NCBI RefSeq assembly: GCF_029674545.1
Contig: NZ_CP121354.1
Location: forward strand, 5,403,001 to 5,467,000
Reading direction: 5' to 3'
DNA from: Mesorhizobium sp. WSM4904
Lineage (GTDB): Bacteria > Pseudomonadota > Alphaproteobacteria > Rhizobiales > Rhizobiaceae
Length of the DNA: 64,000 nt
A program made the position numbers and the translations under genes. The notes under the pieces were generated by a model. It saw nothing but the letters and a program-made list of their open reading frames with translations. It ran no database searches and had not been told where the DNA came from. This document shows positions 19,361 to 27,149 of this stretch, in pieces. The first letter of the stretch is position 1, and each line of letters begins with the position of its first letter.

Positions 19361-20044
19361 ATGCCGATTACGCTGCTTGACGGAATTCTCGTCGGCTTCA
19401 CGCTGGTCTCGGCAATGCTTGCCATGGTGCGCGGCTTTTCCCGCGAGGTGCTGTCGGTGGTGTCCTGGGCAGCGGCGGCGGCGGCGGCCTTCTTCTTCTA
19501 CAAGCCGGTCCTGCCCTACGTTCAGCCCTATGTCGACAACGACAAGATTGCGATGGCCGCATCCGCCGGCATCGTCTTCGTCATCGCGCTGATCGTCGTT
19601 TCGGTGATCACGATGAAGATCGCCGACTGGATCATCGATTCGCGCATCGGCGCGCTCGACCGCACGCTCGGCTTTCTCTACGGCGCCGCGCGCGGCATCC
19701 TGGTCGTCGCGGTGGCGCTTTTGTTCTTCAACTGGCTGGCCGGCGCCAAGGCGCCCGCCTGGGTCGCCAACGCCAAGTCGCGGCCACTGCTCGAGACGAT
19801 CGGCGCCAAGCTCGAAAGCGTGCTGCCCGAGAACACCGAGGAACTCGTCAACAAATACACGCATAAGGGCACGCCTCAGGCGGGGGCGCCGGCGACCAAC
19901 GACCAGCCGGCAGCAGAACCGCCGGCCGCCGGCGACGACAACGCGCCGGCACCCGACGACAGCGAAGGCGAGGCGCCGGCCGACAACGAGCCGGCTCCAG
20001 CGCCTGCCCCGGCTCCCGCTCCGGCCCCGGCGCCGGCAAACTGA
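19361..20044 (+). CDS. cvpA: CvpA family membrane protein
   Basis: 227 residues with four hydrophobic segments in the first ~125 (LLDGILVGFTLVSAMLAMVRGFSREVLSV, then AAAAAAFFFY, IAMAASAGIVFVIALIVVSV, GFLYGAARGILVVAVALLFF). The signature VRGFSREVLSV...W and LDRTLGFLYGAARG identify CvpA, linked in E. coli to colicin V production and envelope stress. The ~60-residue tail is Pro/Ala-rich and ends in a run of PA dipeptides, so it is probably disordered. cvpA upstream of purF is a conserved bacterial pairing. A perfect palindrome follows the stop. Confidence 0.9.
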   Translation: MPITLLDGILVGFTLVSAMLAMVRGFSREVLSVVSWAAAAAAAFFFYKPVLPYVQPYVDNDKIAMAASAGIVFVIALIVVSVITMKIADWIIDSRIGALDRTLGFLYGAARGILVVAVALLFFNWLAGAKAPAWVANAKSRPLLETIGAKLESVLPENTEELVNKYTHKGTPQAGAPATNDQPAAEPPAAGDDNAPAPDDSEGEAPADNEPAPAPAPAPAPAPAPAN

Positions 20045-20048
20045 AATT

Positions 20049-20082
20049 CGGGCCAGCGCCGGCGCTGGCCCGAGGCATTTTA
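20049..20082 (+). terminator. Perfect 24-base palindrome after cvpA, terminator-like
   Basis: Bases 20049-20072 are an exact palindrome with half-site CGGGCCAGCGCC, followed by GAGGCATTTTAT. As RNA it would form a long GC stem with almost no loop, with a short T-run 7 bases later. It may terminate the dnaB-radA-cvpA unit partially before purF. Confidence 0.5.
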
Positions 20083-20158
20083 TGAATGCGGCATCGCGTG
20101 CGTTGCGTTCGACGGGCGATCGCCTTATATGGCGGTTTTAGCGGAGCTTGAGCCCCCA

Positions 20159-21640
20159 ATGGCAGACTCAACGGCAGATGCAGGCAAAGTCCTTTCCGCC
20201 GAGGCCGACGATCATTTCCACGACGAGTGCGGCGTGTTCGGCATTTTCGGCCGGCAGGATGCCGCGGCCATCGTCACCCTCGGGCTCCATGCCCTGCAGC
20301 ATCGCGGCCAGGAAGCGGCCGGCATCGTCTCCTACGACGGCAGCCAGTTCCACGTCGAGCGCCATGTCGGCCTGATCGGCGACACTTTCACCAAGCAGCG
20401 CGTCATCGACAGCCTGCAGGGCAACCGCGCCATCGGCCACACGCGCTACGCCACCACCGGCGGCGCCGGCATACGCAACATCCAGCCCTTCTTCGCCGAA
20501 CTCGCCGAAGGCGGCCTTGCCGTTGCCCATAACGGCAACCTCACCAATGCGCTGACCGTGCAGCGCGCGCTGCAAAAGCAGGGCTCGATCTTCTCCTCGA
20601 CCTCCGACACCGAAACACTTTTGCACCTGGTCGCGACCAGCAAGGAGCGCGATTTGAATTCGCGCTTCATCGATGCGGTGCGCCAGGTCGAGGGCGCGTT
20701 CTCGCTGGTGGCGATGACGGCCAAGAAGATGATCGGCTGCCGCGACCCGCTGGGCATCCGGCCGCTGGTGCTCGGCGACCTCGACGGCGCCTGGATCCTC
20801 GCTTCCGAGACCTGCGCGCTCGATATCATCGGCGCCCGCTTCGTGCGCGACATCAAGCCCGGCGAAATGGTGGTCGTCACCTCCAAGGGCATCGAGAGCC
20901 TGTTTCCGTTCGAGCCGCAGAAGACCCGCTTCTGCATTTTCGAATATGTCTATTTCGCGCGGCCGGATTCCACCGTCGAAGGCCGCAACGTCTACGAGGT
21001 GCGCAAGCGCATCGGCGCGGAGCTCGCGCAGGAAAACCCGGTCGAGGCCGACATCGTGGTTCCGGTGCCGGATTCCGGCACGCCGGCCGCGATCGGCTTC
21101 AGCCAGGCCGCGGGCATTCCCTTCGAGCTCGGCATCATCCGCAACCACTATGTCGGCCGCACCTTCATCCAGCCAGGCGATTCCATCCGCCATATGGGCG
21201 TCAAGCTCAAGCACAACGCCAACCGCCGCATGATCGAGGGCAAGCGCGTGGTGCTTGTCGACGATTCCATCGTGCGCGGCACCACCAGCCAGAAGATCGT
21301 GCAGATGGTGCGCGACGCCGGCGCCAGGGAAGTGCATATGCGCATCGCCTCGCCGCCGACCAGCGCTTCCTGCTTCTATGGCGTCGACACGCCGGAGAAA
21401 TCGAAGCTCTTGGCGTCGCGCATGTCGGTCGAGGAAATGGCCGAGTTCATCCGCGTCGATTCCCTCGGCTTCCTGTCGATCGACGGGCTCTACCGCGCCG
21501 TCGGCGAAGCGCGCCGCGACAGCGACCAGCCGCAATTCTGCGACGCCTGCTTCACCGGCCAATATCCGACCCGCCTGCTCGACTTCGAAGGCCACGACAA
21601 TGTGCGCACGCTGTCGCTGCTGGCGTCGAGCGGGGCTTAA
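20159..21640 (+). CDS. purF: Amidophosphoribosyltransferase
   Basis: 493 residues. After a 23-residue propeptide comes the catalytic Cys24 in DECGVFGIFG, the glutaminase block HALQHRGQEAAGIVS, TRYATTGGAGIRNIQPF and AHNGNLTNA. The phosphoribosyltransferase part has the PRPP motif VVLVDDSIVRGTTS. Late Cys residues (CDACFTGQYP) resemble the B. subtilis-type enzyme that carries an Fe-S cluster. It catalyses the first step of purine synthesis, PRPP plus glutamine to phosphoribosylamine. I chose ATG 20159 because the next ten upstream codons are not conserved in type; ATG 20129 is in frame and possible. Confidence 0.95.
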   Translation: MADSTADAGKVLSAEADDHFHDECGVFGIFGRQDAAAIVTLGLHALQHRGQEAAGIVSYDGSQFHVERHVGLIGDTFTKQRVIDSLQGNRAIGHTRYATTGGAGIRNIQPFFAELAEGGLAVAHNGNLTNALTVQRALQKQGSIFSSTSDTETLLHLVATSKERDLNSRFIDAVRQVEGAFSLVAMTAKKMIGCRDPLGIRPLVLGDLDGAWILASETCALDIIGARFVRDIKPGEMVVVTSKGIESLFPFEPQKTRFCIFEYVYFARPDSTVEGRNVYEVRKRIGAELAQENPVEADIVVPVPDSGTPAAIGFSQAAGIPFELGIIRNHYVGRTFIQPGDSIRHMGVKLKHNANRRMIEGKRVVLVDDSIVRGTTSQKIVQMVRDAGAREVHMRIASPPTSASCFYGVDTPEKSKLLASRMSVEEMAEFIRVDSLGFLSIDGLYRAVGEARRDSDQPQFCDACFTGQYPTRLLDFEGHDNVRTLSLLASSGA

Positions 21641-21674
21641 GGTTGCCGGACTGACATTTGTCCTCGCCAAGTTA

Positions 21675-21829
21675 CCCCCCTCTGTCCTGCCGGACATCTC
21701 CCCCTCAAGGGGGGAGATCGGCTGTCGCCGCCCCTTTCGCCAATCGCGACGGGTGTAGGACGAGCGCCGAGCCCGATGCTGGTCAATCTCCCCCCTTGAG
21801 GGGGAGATGCCCGGCAGGGCAGAGGGGGG
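21675..21829. repeat. Long palindromic repeat (CTGTCCTGCCGGACATCTCC family)
   Basis: The left arm CCCCCCTCTGTCCTGCCGGA... and the right arm ending ...CCGGCAGGGCAGAGGGGGG are reverse complements, each tipped by its own small CCCCCT/AGGGGG hairpin, with ~65 bases between. The same family recurs at 23783, 25151, 39057, 52298, 55219 and 61287. It fills the purF-SDR gap; no gene is seen there. Confidence 0.9.
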
Positions 21830-21860
21830 TGTTTCGCGCCTGCCTTACGGAAACTTTCGC

Positions 21861-22604
21861 ATGACCCTCGACCTTTCCGGCCGCGTGGCGGTCGTCACCG
21901 GCGCCTCGCGCGGCATCGGCTATTTCATCGCCAGGGAACTGGCAGCCGCCGGCGCGCATGTGATCGCGGCTGCCCGCACCGTGGGCGGGCTGGAAGAGCT
22001 CGACGATCAGATCAAGGCCGATGGCCGCGGACAGGCGACGCTGGTGCCGCTCGACCTTACCGACATGGCCGGCATCGACCGGCTGGGCGGCGCGATCCAT
22101 GAGCGCTGGGGCAAGCTCGACATTTTGGTGGCCAACGCCGCCATCCTCGGCGTCATTTCGCCGATCGGCCATGTCGAGGCAAAGACCTTCGAGAAGGTGA
22201 TGACCATCAACGTCACCGCGACCTGGCGCCTGATCCGTTCGGTCGACCCGCTGCTCAGGCTTTCCGACGCCGGCCGCGCCATCATCATGTCCGCCTCCTC
22301 CGCCCATTCGGCGCGCGCGTTCTGGGCCCCCTACGCGGCTTCGAAGGCCGCGGTCGAGACGATGATGCGCTCCTGGGCGCACGAGACCGAAAGCCTGCCG
22401 CTCCGCATCAATGCCGCCGATCCGGGCGCCACCCGCACGGCGATGCGCGCGCAGGCCATGCCCGGCGAAGATCCCGAGACGCTGCCGCATCCCTCCGAGA
22501 TCGCCAAGCGCATCGTGCCGCTGGCAAGCCCGACGCTGAAGGAAACCGGGCTGATCTTCCAGGCCAGGCACAATCGGTTCGTCGCCTACCGGCAGCCGGA
22601 ATAA
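21861..22604 (+). CDS. Short-chain dehydrogenase/reductase
   Basis: 247 residues. The Rossmann motif is VVTGASRGIGYFIA, followed by NAAILG (the NNAG-like block), ASSAHSARAFWAPYAASKAAVETMM with the catalytic Ser, Tyr and Lys (YxxxK), and NAADPGATRTAM after it. This is a classical NAD(P)-dependent SDR; the substrate is not predictable from sequence. ATG 21861 is chosen because the upstream extension runs through the palindromic repeat. It is monocistronic after purF. Confidence 0.85.
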   Translation: MTLDLSGRVAVVTGASRGIGYFIARELAAAGAHVIAAARTVGGLEELDDQIKADGRGQATLVPLDLTDMAGIDRLGGAIHERWGKLDILVANAAILGVISPIGHVEAKTFEKVMTINVTATWRLIRSVDPLLRLSDAGRAIIMSASSAHSARAFWAPYAASKAAVETMMRSWAHETESLPLRINAADPGATRTAMRAQAMPGEDPETLPHPSEIAKRIVPLASPTLKETGLIFQARHNRFVAYRQPE

Positions 22605-22645
22605 ACCCGCCTCAAGACGGATTAAACAAGCCTCTGGCAACGTTC

Positions 22646-22666
22646 TTCGAATGCGGAACATTCGAA
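22646..22666. promoter_or_regulatory. Perfect inverted repeat before a secreted-protein gene
   Basis: TTCGAATG (22646-22653) and CATTCGAA (22659-22666) flank CGGAA, 15 bases before the start codon of the next gene. It could be an operator or a 5'-leader hairpin close to the ribosome site (GGAGG at 22670). There is no independent support. Confidence 0.35.
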
Positions 22667-22680
22667 ACCGGAGGACCGAT

Positions 22681-23322
22681 ATGCGCAGACTTCTTCTCAT
22701 TGCCGCCACCGTCACCGCCGTGGGGCTTGCCGCCACGGTAGGTTCGGCGCTGTCGCAAGACGCCAAGATGAGTTTCTTCGTCACCAGCGTCGGCTCCGGC
22801 AAAGGCGCCGATCTCGGCGGCTTGAAGGGTGCCGACGCGCATTGCGCCTCGCTCGCGGAAGCGGCCGGCGTCACCGGCAAGACCTGGCACGCCTATCTGT
22901 CCTCCAGCGCCGAGGATGCGCGCGACCGCATCGGCAAGGGTCCATGGTTCAACGCAAAGGGCGAGAAGATCGCCGACGACGTCGCCTCGCTGCATAGCGA
23001 CGCCAACGGCATCACCAAACAGACGGCGCTCGACGAGAAAGGCGAAGTGGTCAACGGCCGCGGCGACAAGCCAAACCGGCACGACATGCTGACCGGCTCG
23101 AAACCGGACGGCACGAAGATCGCCGACCAGACCTGCGGCGACTGGACGATGAGCGGCGCGGAAGGGGTTGCCATGATGGGCCATCACGACCGCACCGGCC
23201 TCGACGATTCGGCGGCGGCGAAGTCGTGGAATTCCTCGCATGCCTCGCGCGGCGGCTGCAGCCAGGAAGCGCTGAAAGGCACCGGCGGCGACGGCCTGTT
23301 CTACTGCTTTGCCGCCAATTGA
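22681..23322 (+). CDS. Secreted protein of unknown function
   Basis: 213 residues. A typical signal peptide (MRRLLLIAATVTAVGLAATVGSALSQ) precedes a mature part opening with FFVTSVGSGKGADLGGLKGADAHCASLAEAAG and KTWHAYLSSS. Four Cys in the mature part (AHC, QTC, GGC, FYC) could form two disulphides. I recall similar FVTS...GADLGGL..AD..C sequences in periplasmic lectin- or collagen-XV-like domain proteins, but I do not assign a function. The C-terminus GGDGLFYCFAAN looks like the end of the same globular domain. ATG 22681 follows CGGAGGACCGAT. Confidence 0.7.
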   Translation: MRRLLLIAATVTAVGLAATVGSALSQDAKMSFFVTSVGSGKGADLGGLKGADAHCASLAEAAGVTGKTWHAYLSSSAEDARDRIGKGPWFNAKGEKIADDVASLHSDANGITKQTALDEKGEVVNGRGDKPNRHDMLTGSKPDGTKIADQTCGDWTMSGAEGVAMMGHHDRTGLDDSAAAKSWNSSHASRGGCSQEALKGTGGDGLFYCFAAN

Positions 23323-23335
23323 GCGCTCCAGATCA

Positions 23336-23430
23336 GTTCATCGTTTCACGGCAACGACGAACCGATCTATCTTCTTGTTTTGACGCAATTCCTGGCCGGA
23401 AACCGCTTCACGCTTTTCCGGGAATTGCTT
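23336..23430. repeat. Rhizobial intergenic repeat (GTTTCACGG...GGAATTGC type)
   Basis: It contains ATCGTTTCACGGCAACGACG, TGTTTTGACGCAATTCC and GCTTTTCCGGGAATTGC in order. The same three blocks recur at 60018-60118 with small changes, so this is a dispersed element with internal CAATTCC/GGAATTG complementarity. The gap to the next gene holds nothing else visible. Confidence 0.75.
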
Positions 23431-23547
23431 TTGGTTCACGGGTCTGTGAACGCGGCGGCGGAAGCGTGTTCCGCCGCCCTGCTTTCGCCATCCGAGGGGA
23501 GTTGCTAGGATCGACGCGACTCCCACATCCAGCAAAGAGGAATTTCC

Positions 23548-23775
23548 ATGGCTGCCACTCCCAGCGTAGCGTTGGTCTGGTATCTGGTGATCGCCGGCCC
23601 GCAGGGCGGCATGGTGGTGCTCCCCAGCACCTTCGACACCCGCGAACAGTGCACCAACGCGATTGCCGAATATCAGAAGCAGCCGACACCGCAGGGCTGG
23701 GCCGTGCAATGCGTGCCGAGCGCTTCGCCCTTCACCGACGAGGGGGATGCCGAAGAGCCCTCCGCGCCGCAGTAG
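23548..23775 (+). CDS. Small hypothetical protein
   Basis: 75 residues: MAATPSVALVWYLVIAGPQGG, then a soluble part with two Cys (EQCTNAIAEYQKQ and VQCVPSASPF) and an acidic end. The AGAGGAA site lies 6 bases before ATG. Two Cys flanking a helix suggest a small disulphide-linked periplasmic domain like those seen in many rhizobial short proteins, but no cleavable signal is clear. Function unknown. Confidence 0.55.
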   Translation: MAATPSVALVWYLVIAGPQGGMVVLPSTFDTREQCTNAIAEYQKQPTPQGWAVQCVPSASPFTDEGDAEEPSAPQ

Positions 23776-23782
23776 CGCGAGC

Positions 23783-23928
23783 TGATCTCCCCCCTCGTGG
23801 GGGAGATGGCCGCGAAGCGCCGGCGTAACCTCTTGTTGCGGAAGACGTTTGCGTCTTACGCGAAACGACTCCCTCTGTCGCCTTCGGCGACATCTCCCCC
23901 TCAAAGGCCCTCAAAGGGGGGAGATCAA
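23783..23928. repeat. Long palindromic repeat with duplicated arm tip
   Basis: The arms GATCTCCCCCCTCGTGGGGGAGAT (23783-23806 region) and the complementary end at 23893-23927 belong to the GGACATCTCC repeat family. The right arm carries an extra CTCAAAGGCC copy. The OsmC-like gene's stop codon (23925-23927) lies within the right arm. Confidence 0.8.
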
Positions 23929-24431
23929 CGCCCCGCGCTCACCGACAGCACAGGCTTGCTGTTGATCGTCTGGAGCACCACGCAGTAGCGCTCGGTGAGC
24001 TTCAAGAGCGAATCGATGCGCTCCTGCGGCTCGTCGGTATCGAGGTCGAATTTCAGCCGGATCTCGCGAAAGCCGACCGGCGCGTCGCGGGCGACGCCCA
24101 GCGTGCCGCGAAAATCGAGGTCGCCCTCGGCCTCGACAGCGGCGTTGCCGAGCTTGAACTCCAGCGCCGTCGCCACCGCCTTCAGCGTCACGCCGGCGCA
24201 GGCGATCAGCGCTTCGAGCAGCATGTCGCCGGAGCAGAGCTCCAGGCCCGACCCACCGGTGGCCGGATGAAGACCGGCAACCGCAAGCGCCCTGCCCGTC
24301 TCCACCTTGCAGGCGATCGACTGGTCGTCGAGGCTGCCTCGCGCCCTGAGCGTGATCAGCGCCCTAGCGGCATCTTCGCGATAGGCCTCCTTCAGCGGCG
24401 CCTGCATGGCCTTGAGTGCGGTCGCGTCCAT
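23925..24431 (-). CDS. OsmC family protein
   Basis: 168 residues. The OsmC/Ohr fold shows in HPATGGSGLELCSGDMLLEALIACAGVTLKAVATALE, with a Cys in the LCSGDMLLEAL block and a second Cys in LIACAGVT, the usual redox pair positions. The C-terminal ERYCVVLQTI block is typical of OsmC relatives. Members reduce organic hydroperoxides or act as thiol-dependent peroxidases; which substrate applies is not clear. GGACAGGAAG precedes ATG 24431. It is divergent from the VOC gene. Confidence 0.85.
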   Translation of the reverse strand: MDATALKAMQAPLKEAYREDAARALITLRARGSLDDQSIACKVETGRALAVAGLHPATGGSGLELCSGDMLLEALIACAGVTLKAVATALEFKLGNAAVEAEGDLDFRGTLGVARDAPVGFREIRLKFDLDTDEPQERIDSLLKLTERYCVVLQTINSKPVLSVSAGR

Positions 24432-24615
24432 CTTCCTGTCCTTTCAATGGTCTTTTGTTGGTTGATAGCACTGTCCGAGGGTGCATGGGCAAATCTTGGT
24501 ATGCTGGCGGCAAAGGAACGAGGCGCTGGCGATCCGAGTCACCATTCGGCACGCCGCCGTCGGATCGGACGAAACTCGAACGTCCTTCGGCCGTTGTCAG
24601 ACAGGAAGGAGATCC

Positions 24616-25116
24616 ATGATGGCCAAGGTGACCTCGCATCTGTGGTTCGAAAAGGACGCGCGGCAAGCGGTGGAGTTCTATGTCTCCACCATTCCAAATT
24701 CGGCGATCGGCCGCATGACGGACGTGGCGGCCGACAATCCGAGCGGCCCCGCCGGCAGCGTCAAGATCATCGAATTCGTGCTCGACGACCAGAATTTCAT
24801 CGCGCTCGAAGCCGGTCCGCTCGATCCGTTCAACCATTCCTTCTCGATCCTCGTCGAACTGGAAAGCCAGGCCGAGATCGACCGGATCTGGGACGCCTTT
24901 CTCGATGATGGCGGCAAGCCCGAGCAATGCGGCTGGCTGAAAGACCGCTGGGGCCTGTCGTGGCAGATCGTGCCGAAAATCCTCGGCGACATGGCCGCGC
25001 ATCCCGACCGCGAGCGCGCCAAACGCGCCACCGAGGCGATGCTCGGGATGGTGAAGATCGATGTCGCGGCGCTGGAGAGGGCGTTTGGGGAGCCGGACTT
25101 CGCCGGCCAAAGTTAA
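24616..25116 (+). CDS. VOC/PhnB-like (3-demethylubiquinone-9 methyltransferase-like) protein
   Basis: 166 residues. The opening KVTSHLWFEKDARQAVEFYVSTIPNSAIG and the later GGKPEQCGWLKDRWGLSWQIVPKIL are typical of the PhnB/YjdN-like glyoxalase-fold family, whose members bind small substrates in a paired beta-alpha-beta fold. Database names such as 3-demethylubiquinone methyltransferase are historical and do not prove an enzyme activity. AAGGAGATCC precedes ATG 24616. It is divergent from the OsmC gene. Confidence 0.82.
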   Translation: MMAKVTSHLWFEKDARQAVEFYVSTIPNSAIGRMTDVAADNPSGPAGSVKIIEFVLDDQNFIALEAGPLDPFNHSFSILVELESQAEIDRIWDAFLDDGGKPEQCGWLKDRWGLSWQIVPKILGDMAAHPDRERAKRATEAMLGMVKIDVAALERAFGEPDFAGQS

Positions 25117-25150
25117 CGTCGTCAAATAGCCAAAAGGCTGGCGGGACAGC

Positions 25151-25236
25151 ACCCTCTGTCCTGCCCGTCCTCCGCAGCAGCTGCGCTGCAGCTGCGGAGG
25201 GTGGACCGGACATCTCCCCCACTTGGGGGGAGATCA
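25151..25236. repeat. Palindromic repeat arm interrupted by a nested palindrome
   Basis: Left part CCCTCTGTCCTGCC (25151-25164) and right part CGGACATCTCCCCCACTTGG (from 25206) are the normal repeat arm split by ~41 bases. The inserted piece is itself palindromic (CCTCCGCAGC at its left, GCTGCGGAGG at its right) and is bounded by GTCC/GGAC. Confidence 0.7.
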
Positions 25237-25365
25237 GCTGTCATGCCCGCTTTCGCCAATCTCTAGCGCCTCAGGAGCGAACGTGGCGCGAAAGCTGCCA
25301 GCAATCCCCTTTGACTTCGCCCGCTCCGGCCATACCTTTGCGGAGGTCGTTCGCGCGGAGGTCTC

Positions 25366-26868
25366 ATGCGGTCCAAGTTGAAGCTCGTCTCCCTCGTGCT
25401 CCTCGCGCTCACAGCCTTCGCGCAGCCGGTCGCCGCCCAAACACCTGAACGGCCGGCGCCGGCCGGCGGCGTGCTGTCGCTTCTGCCGCCGCCGCAGGTG
25501 ACCGAACATTCGCTCACCCTTGGCGGGCGCAAACTAGACTACCAGGCCAAGGCCGGCACGCTGTCGCTGCTGTCCGGCAAGGGCGAGGTCACGGCCGAGA
25601 TTTTCTATGTCGCCTACACGCAGCAATCGCCCGCCCCGGCGAAGGAGCGGCCGATCACATTCGTCTTCAACGGCGGGCCTGGCGCGGCTTCGGCCTATCT
25701 GCATCTCGGCGCGCTCGGCCCGCGCGTCCTCGCGACCGCCCCCGACGGCGAATTCCTGCCGCCGCCGCAAAAGCTGATCGACAATCCGGACAGCTGGCTC
25801 GACATGAGCGATCTCGTCTTCGTCGATCCGGTCGGCACCGGCTACAGCCGCGAGGCGCCGGGTCAGGACACCAAAGCGTTCTGGGGCGTCGACCAGGACG
25901 CCAGCTCGGTCGGCGCCTTCATCCGGCTCTATCTCGCGCAAAACGGCCGCACCGCTTCGCCGCTCTTCCTCGCCGGCGAGAGCTATGGCGGCTTTCGCGC
26001 GGCGCTGCTTGCCAGGACGCTGCAGGAGGATGTCGGCTTGAGCCCGAGCGGCATCGTGCTGATCTCTCCGGCCCTGGAGTTCATGCTGGTGCGGCCGGAC
26101 CAGTTCGACCAGCTGCATTGGGCGCTGGAACTGCCTTCGCTTGCGGCGACCCGGCTGCGCGCCGACGGCGTCAGCGGCGAAGCGTTGCACGACAGGCTGG
26201 CGGAGGTCGAGCACTACGCGCTTGGCGACTATCTGACGGCGCTCACCAGTGGGCTGGAGCAAGGCGGAAAGCTCGCCAGCGGGCGCGTGGCGGAGATCAC
26301 CGGCCTGCCGCTCGACCTTGTGCAGCGCAATTTCGCCCGCGTCCCGACCGGCCTCTTCGCCCGCGAGTTCCAACGCGCCAAGGGCAAGGTGCTCAGCCCT
26401 TACGATGCCATGGTCGCGACCAGCGACATCGCGCCGGAAAGCGCCCACATCGCCGGCCCCGATCCGGTGCTCGACCGCAGCGTGCCGGTGCTGACCTCGG
26501 CCTTCGTCGCCTATGCGCGCGACGAACTGAACTACCGCACCGACGTCAGCTACCGGCTGCTCAACGGCGAAGTCAGCCGCAACTGGGACTACGGCAATTC
26601 GGGGCAAGGCTATGCCGGGGTGATGAACGACCTGCAGCGGGCGCGCTCGCTCAACCCTTCGCTCGGGGTCGTCATCGTCAACGGCTATACCGACCTCGTC
26701 ACGCCCTATCTCGCCACGCGCTACCTGGTGAACCAGATCCCTTCGCTCACCGACGCAAAGCCGATCCGCCTCGACGTCGTCGAGGGCGGCCACATGATGT
26801 ATTTCAGGCCGGATGGAAGGCGCGCGCTGAAGGAGGCCGCCTCGGAGCTCTACCAGGCGACGCAGTGA
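25366..26868 (+). CDS. Secreted S10-family serine carboxypeptidase-like protein
   Basis: 500 residues with a signal peptide (MRSKLKLVSLVLLALTAFAQPVAAQ). Catalytic blocks of peptidase family S10 are present: GGPGAAS (102-109 region), the nucleophile in GESYGG with Ser206, Asp in NGYTDLVTP and His in VVEGGHMMY. S10 enzymes are carboxypeptidases active at acid pH; bacterial members are usually exported. The site GGAGGTCTC immediately precedes ATG. The gene is followed by an inverted repeat whose left arm begins just after its stop codon. Confidence 0.9.
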   Translation: MRSKLKLVSLVLLALTAFAQPVAAQTPERPAPAGGVLSLLPPPQVTEHSLTLGGRKLDYQAKAGTLSLLSGKGEVTAEIFYVAYTQQSPAPAKERPITFVFNGGPGAASAYLHLGALGPRVLATAPDGEFLPPPQKLIDNPDSWLDMSDLVFVDPVGTGYSREAPGQDTKAFWGVDQDASSVGAFIRLYLAQNGRTASPLFLAGESYGGFRAALLARTLQEDVGLSPSGIVLISPALEFMLVRPDQFDQLHWALELPSLAATRLRADGVSGEALHDRLAEVEHYALGDYLTALTSGLEQGGKLASGRVAEITGLPLDLVQRNFARVPTGLFAREFQRAKGKVLSPYDAMVATSDIAPESAHIAGPDPVLDRSVPVLTSAFVAYARDELNYRTDVSYRLLNGEVSRNWDYGNSGQGYAGVMNDLQRARSLNPSLGVVIVNGYTDLVTPYLATRYLVNQIPSLTDAKPIRLDVVEGGHMMYFRPDGRRALKEAASELYQATQ

Positions 26869-27010
26869 GAGACTGTTTGGAAATTCTACTCCGGCGGCCA
26901 TCTGATGGCGTTTGCGCTTCCGTTGCTCACGGACCAAATGTCCGCTGCGCTACGGTTCTCGAAAACACCACCATATGACTCGCGCGAGCGAATTTCGAAA
27001 CAGTCTCTGA
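26866..27010. repeat. Inverted repeat bounding a gene-free segment
   Basis: GAGACTGTTT (26869-26878) and AAACAGTCTC (26998-27007) are exact complements, and the outer TGA/TGA bases extend the match imperfectly. The ~120 bases between include GCTACGGTTCTCGAAAACACC. This has the look of a miniature mobile element or dispersed repeat; the left arm abuts the S10 gene's stop. Nothing else is visible in 26869-27149. Confidence 0.5.
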
Positions 27011-27149
27011 GCGCCTGACCAGTCTACCCTGCGGACCCCTGCCCCAACGCTAGCGCTCTGCTGGAGCAGCGCGGCATTTGCTTTCGCCCGTATAGCTGGC
27101 GCAGCGGTCCGTTGGGGCGGAGCCGCCTTCGTGCAAGCAACCGATACAC

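Noticed and set aside
20168..21697. A 509-codon open frame antisense to purF
   Set aside because: It is a composition shadow of a high-GC gene: Arg/Ala/Asp-rich, no domain, and purF on the other strand is unmistakable. Similar long antisense frames over dnaB, the ABC exporter, the LysM gene and the Aas-like gene were left out for the same reason.
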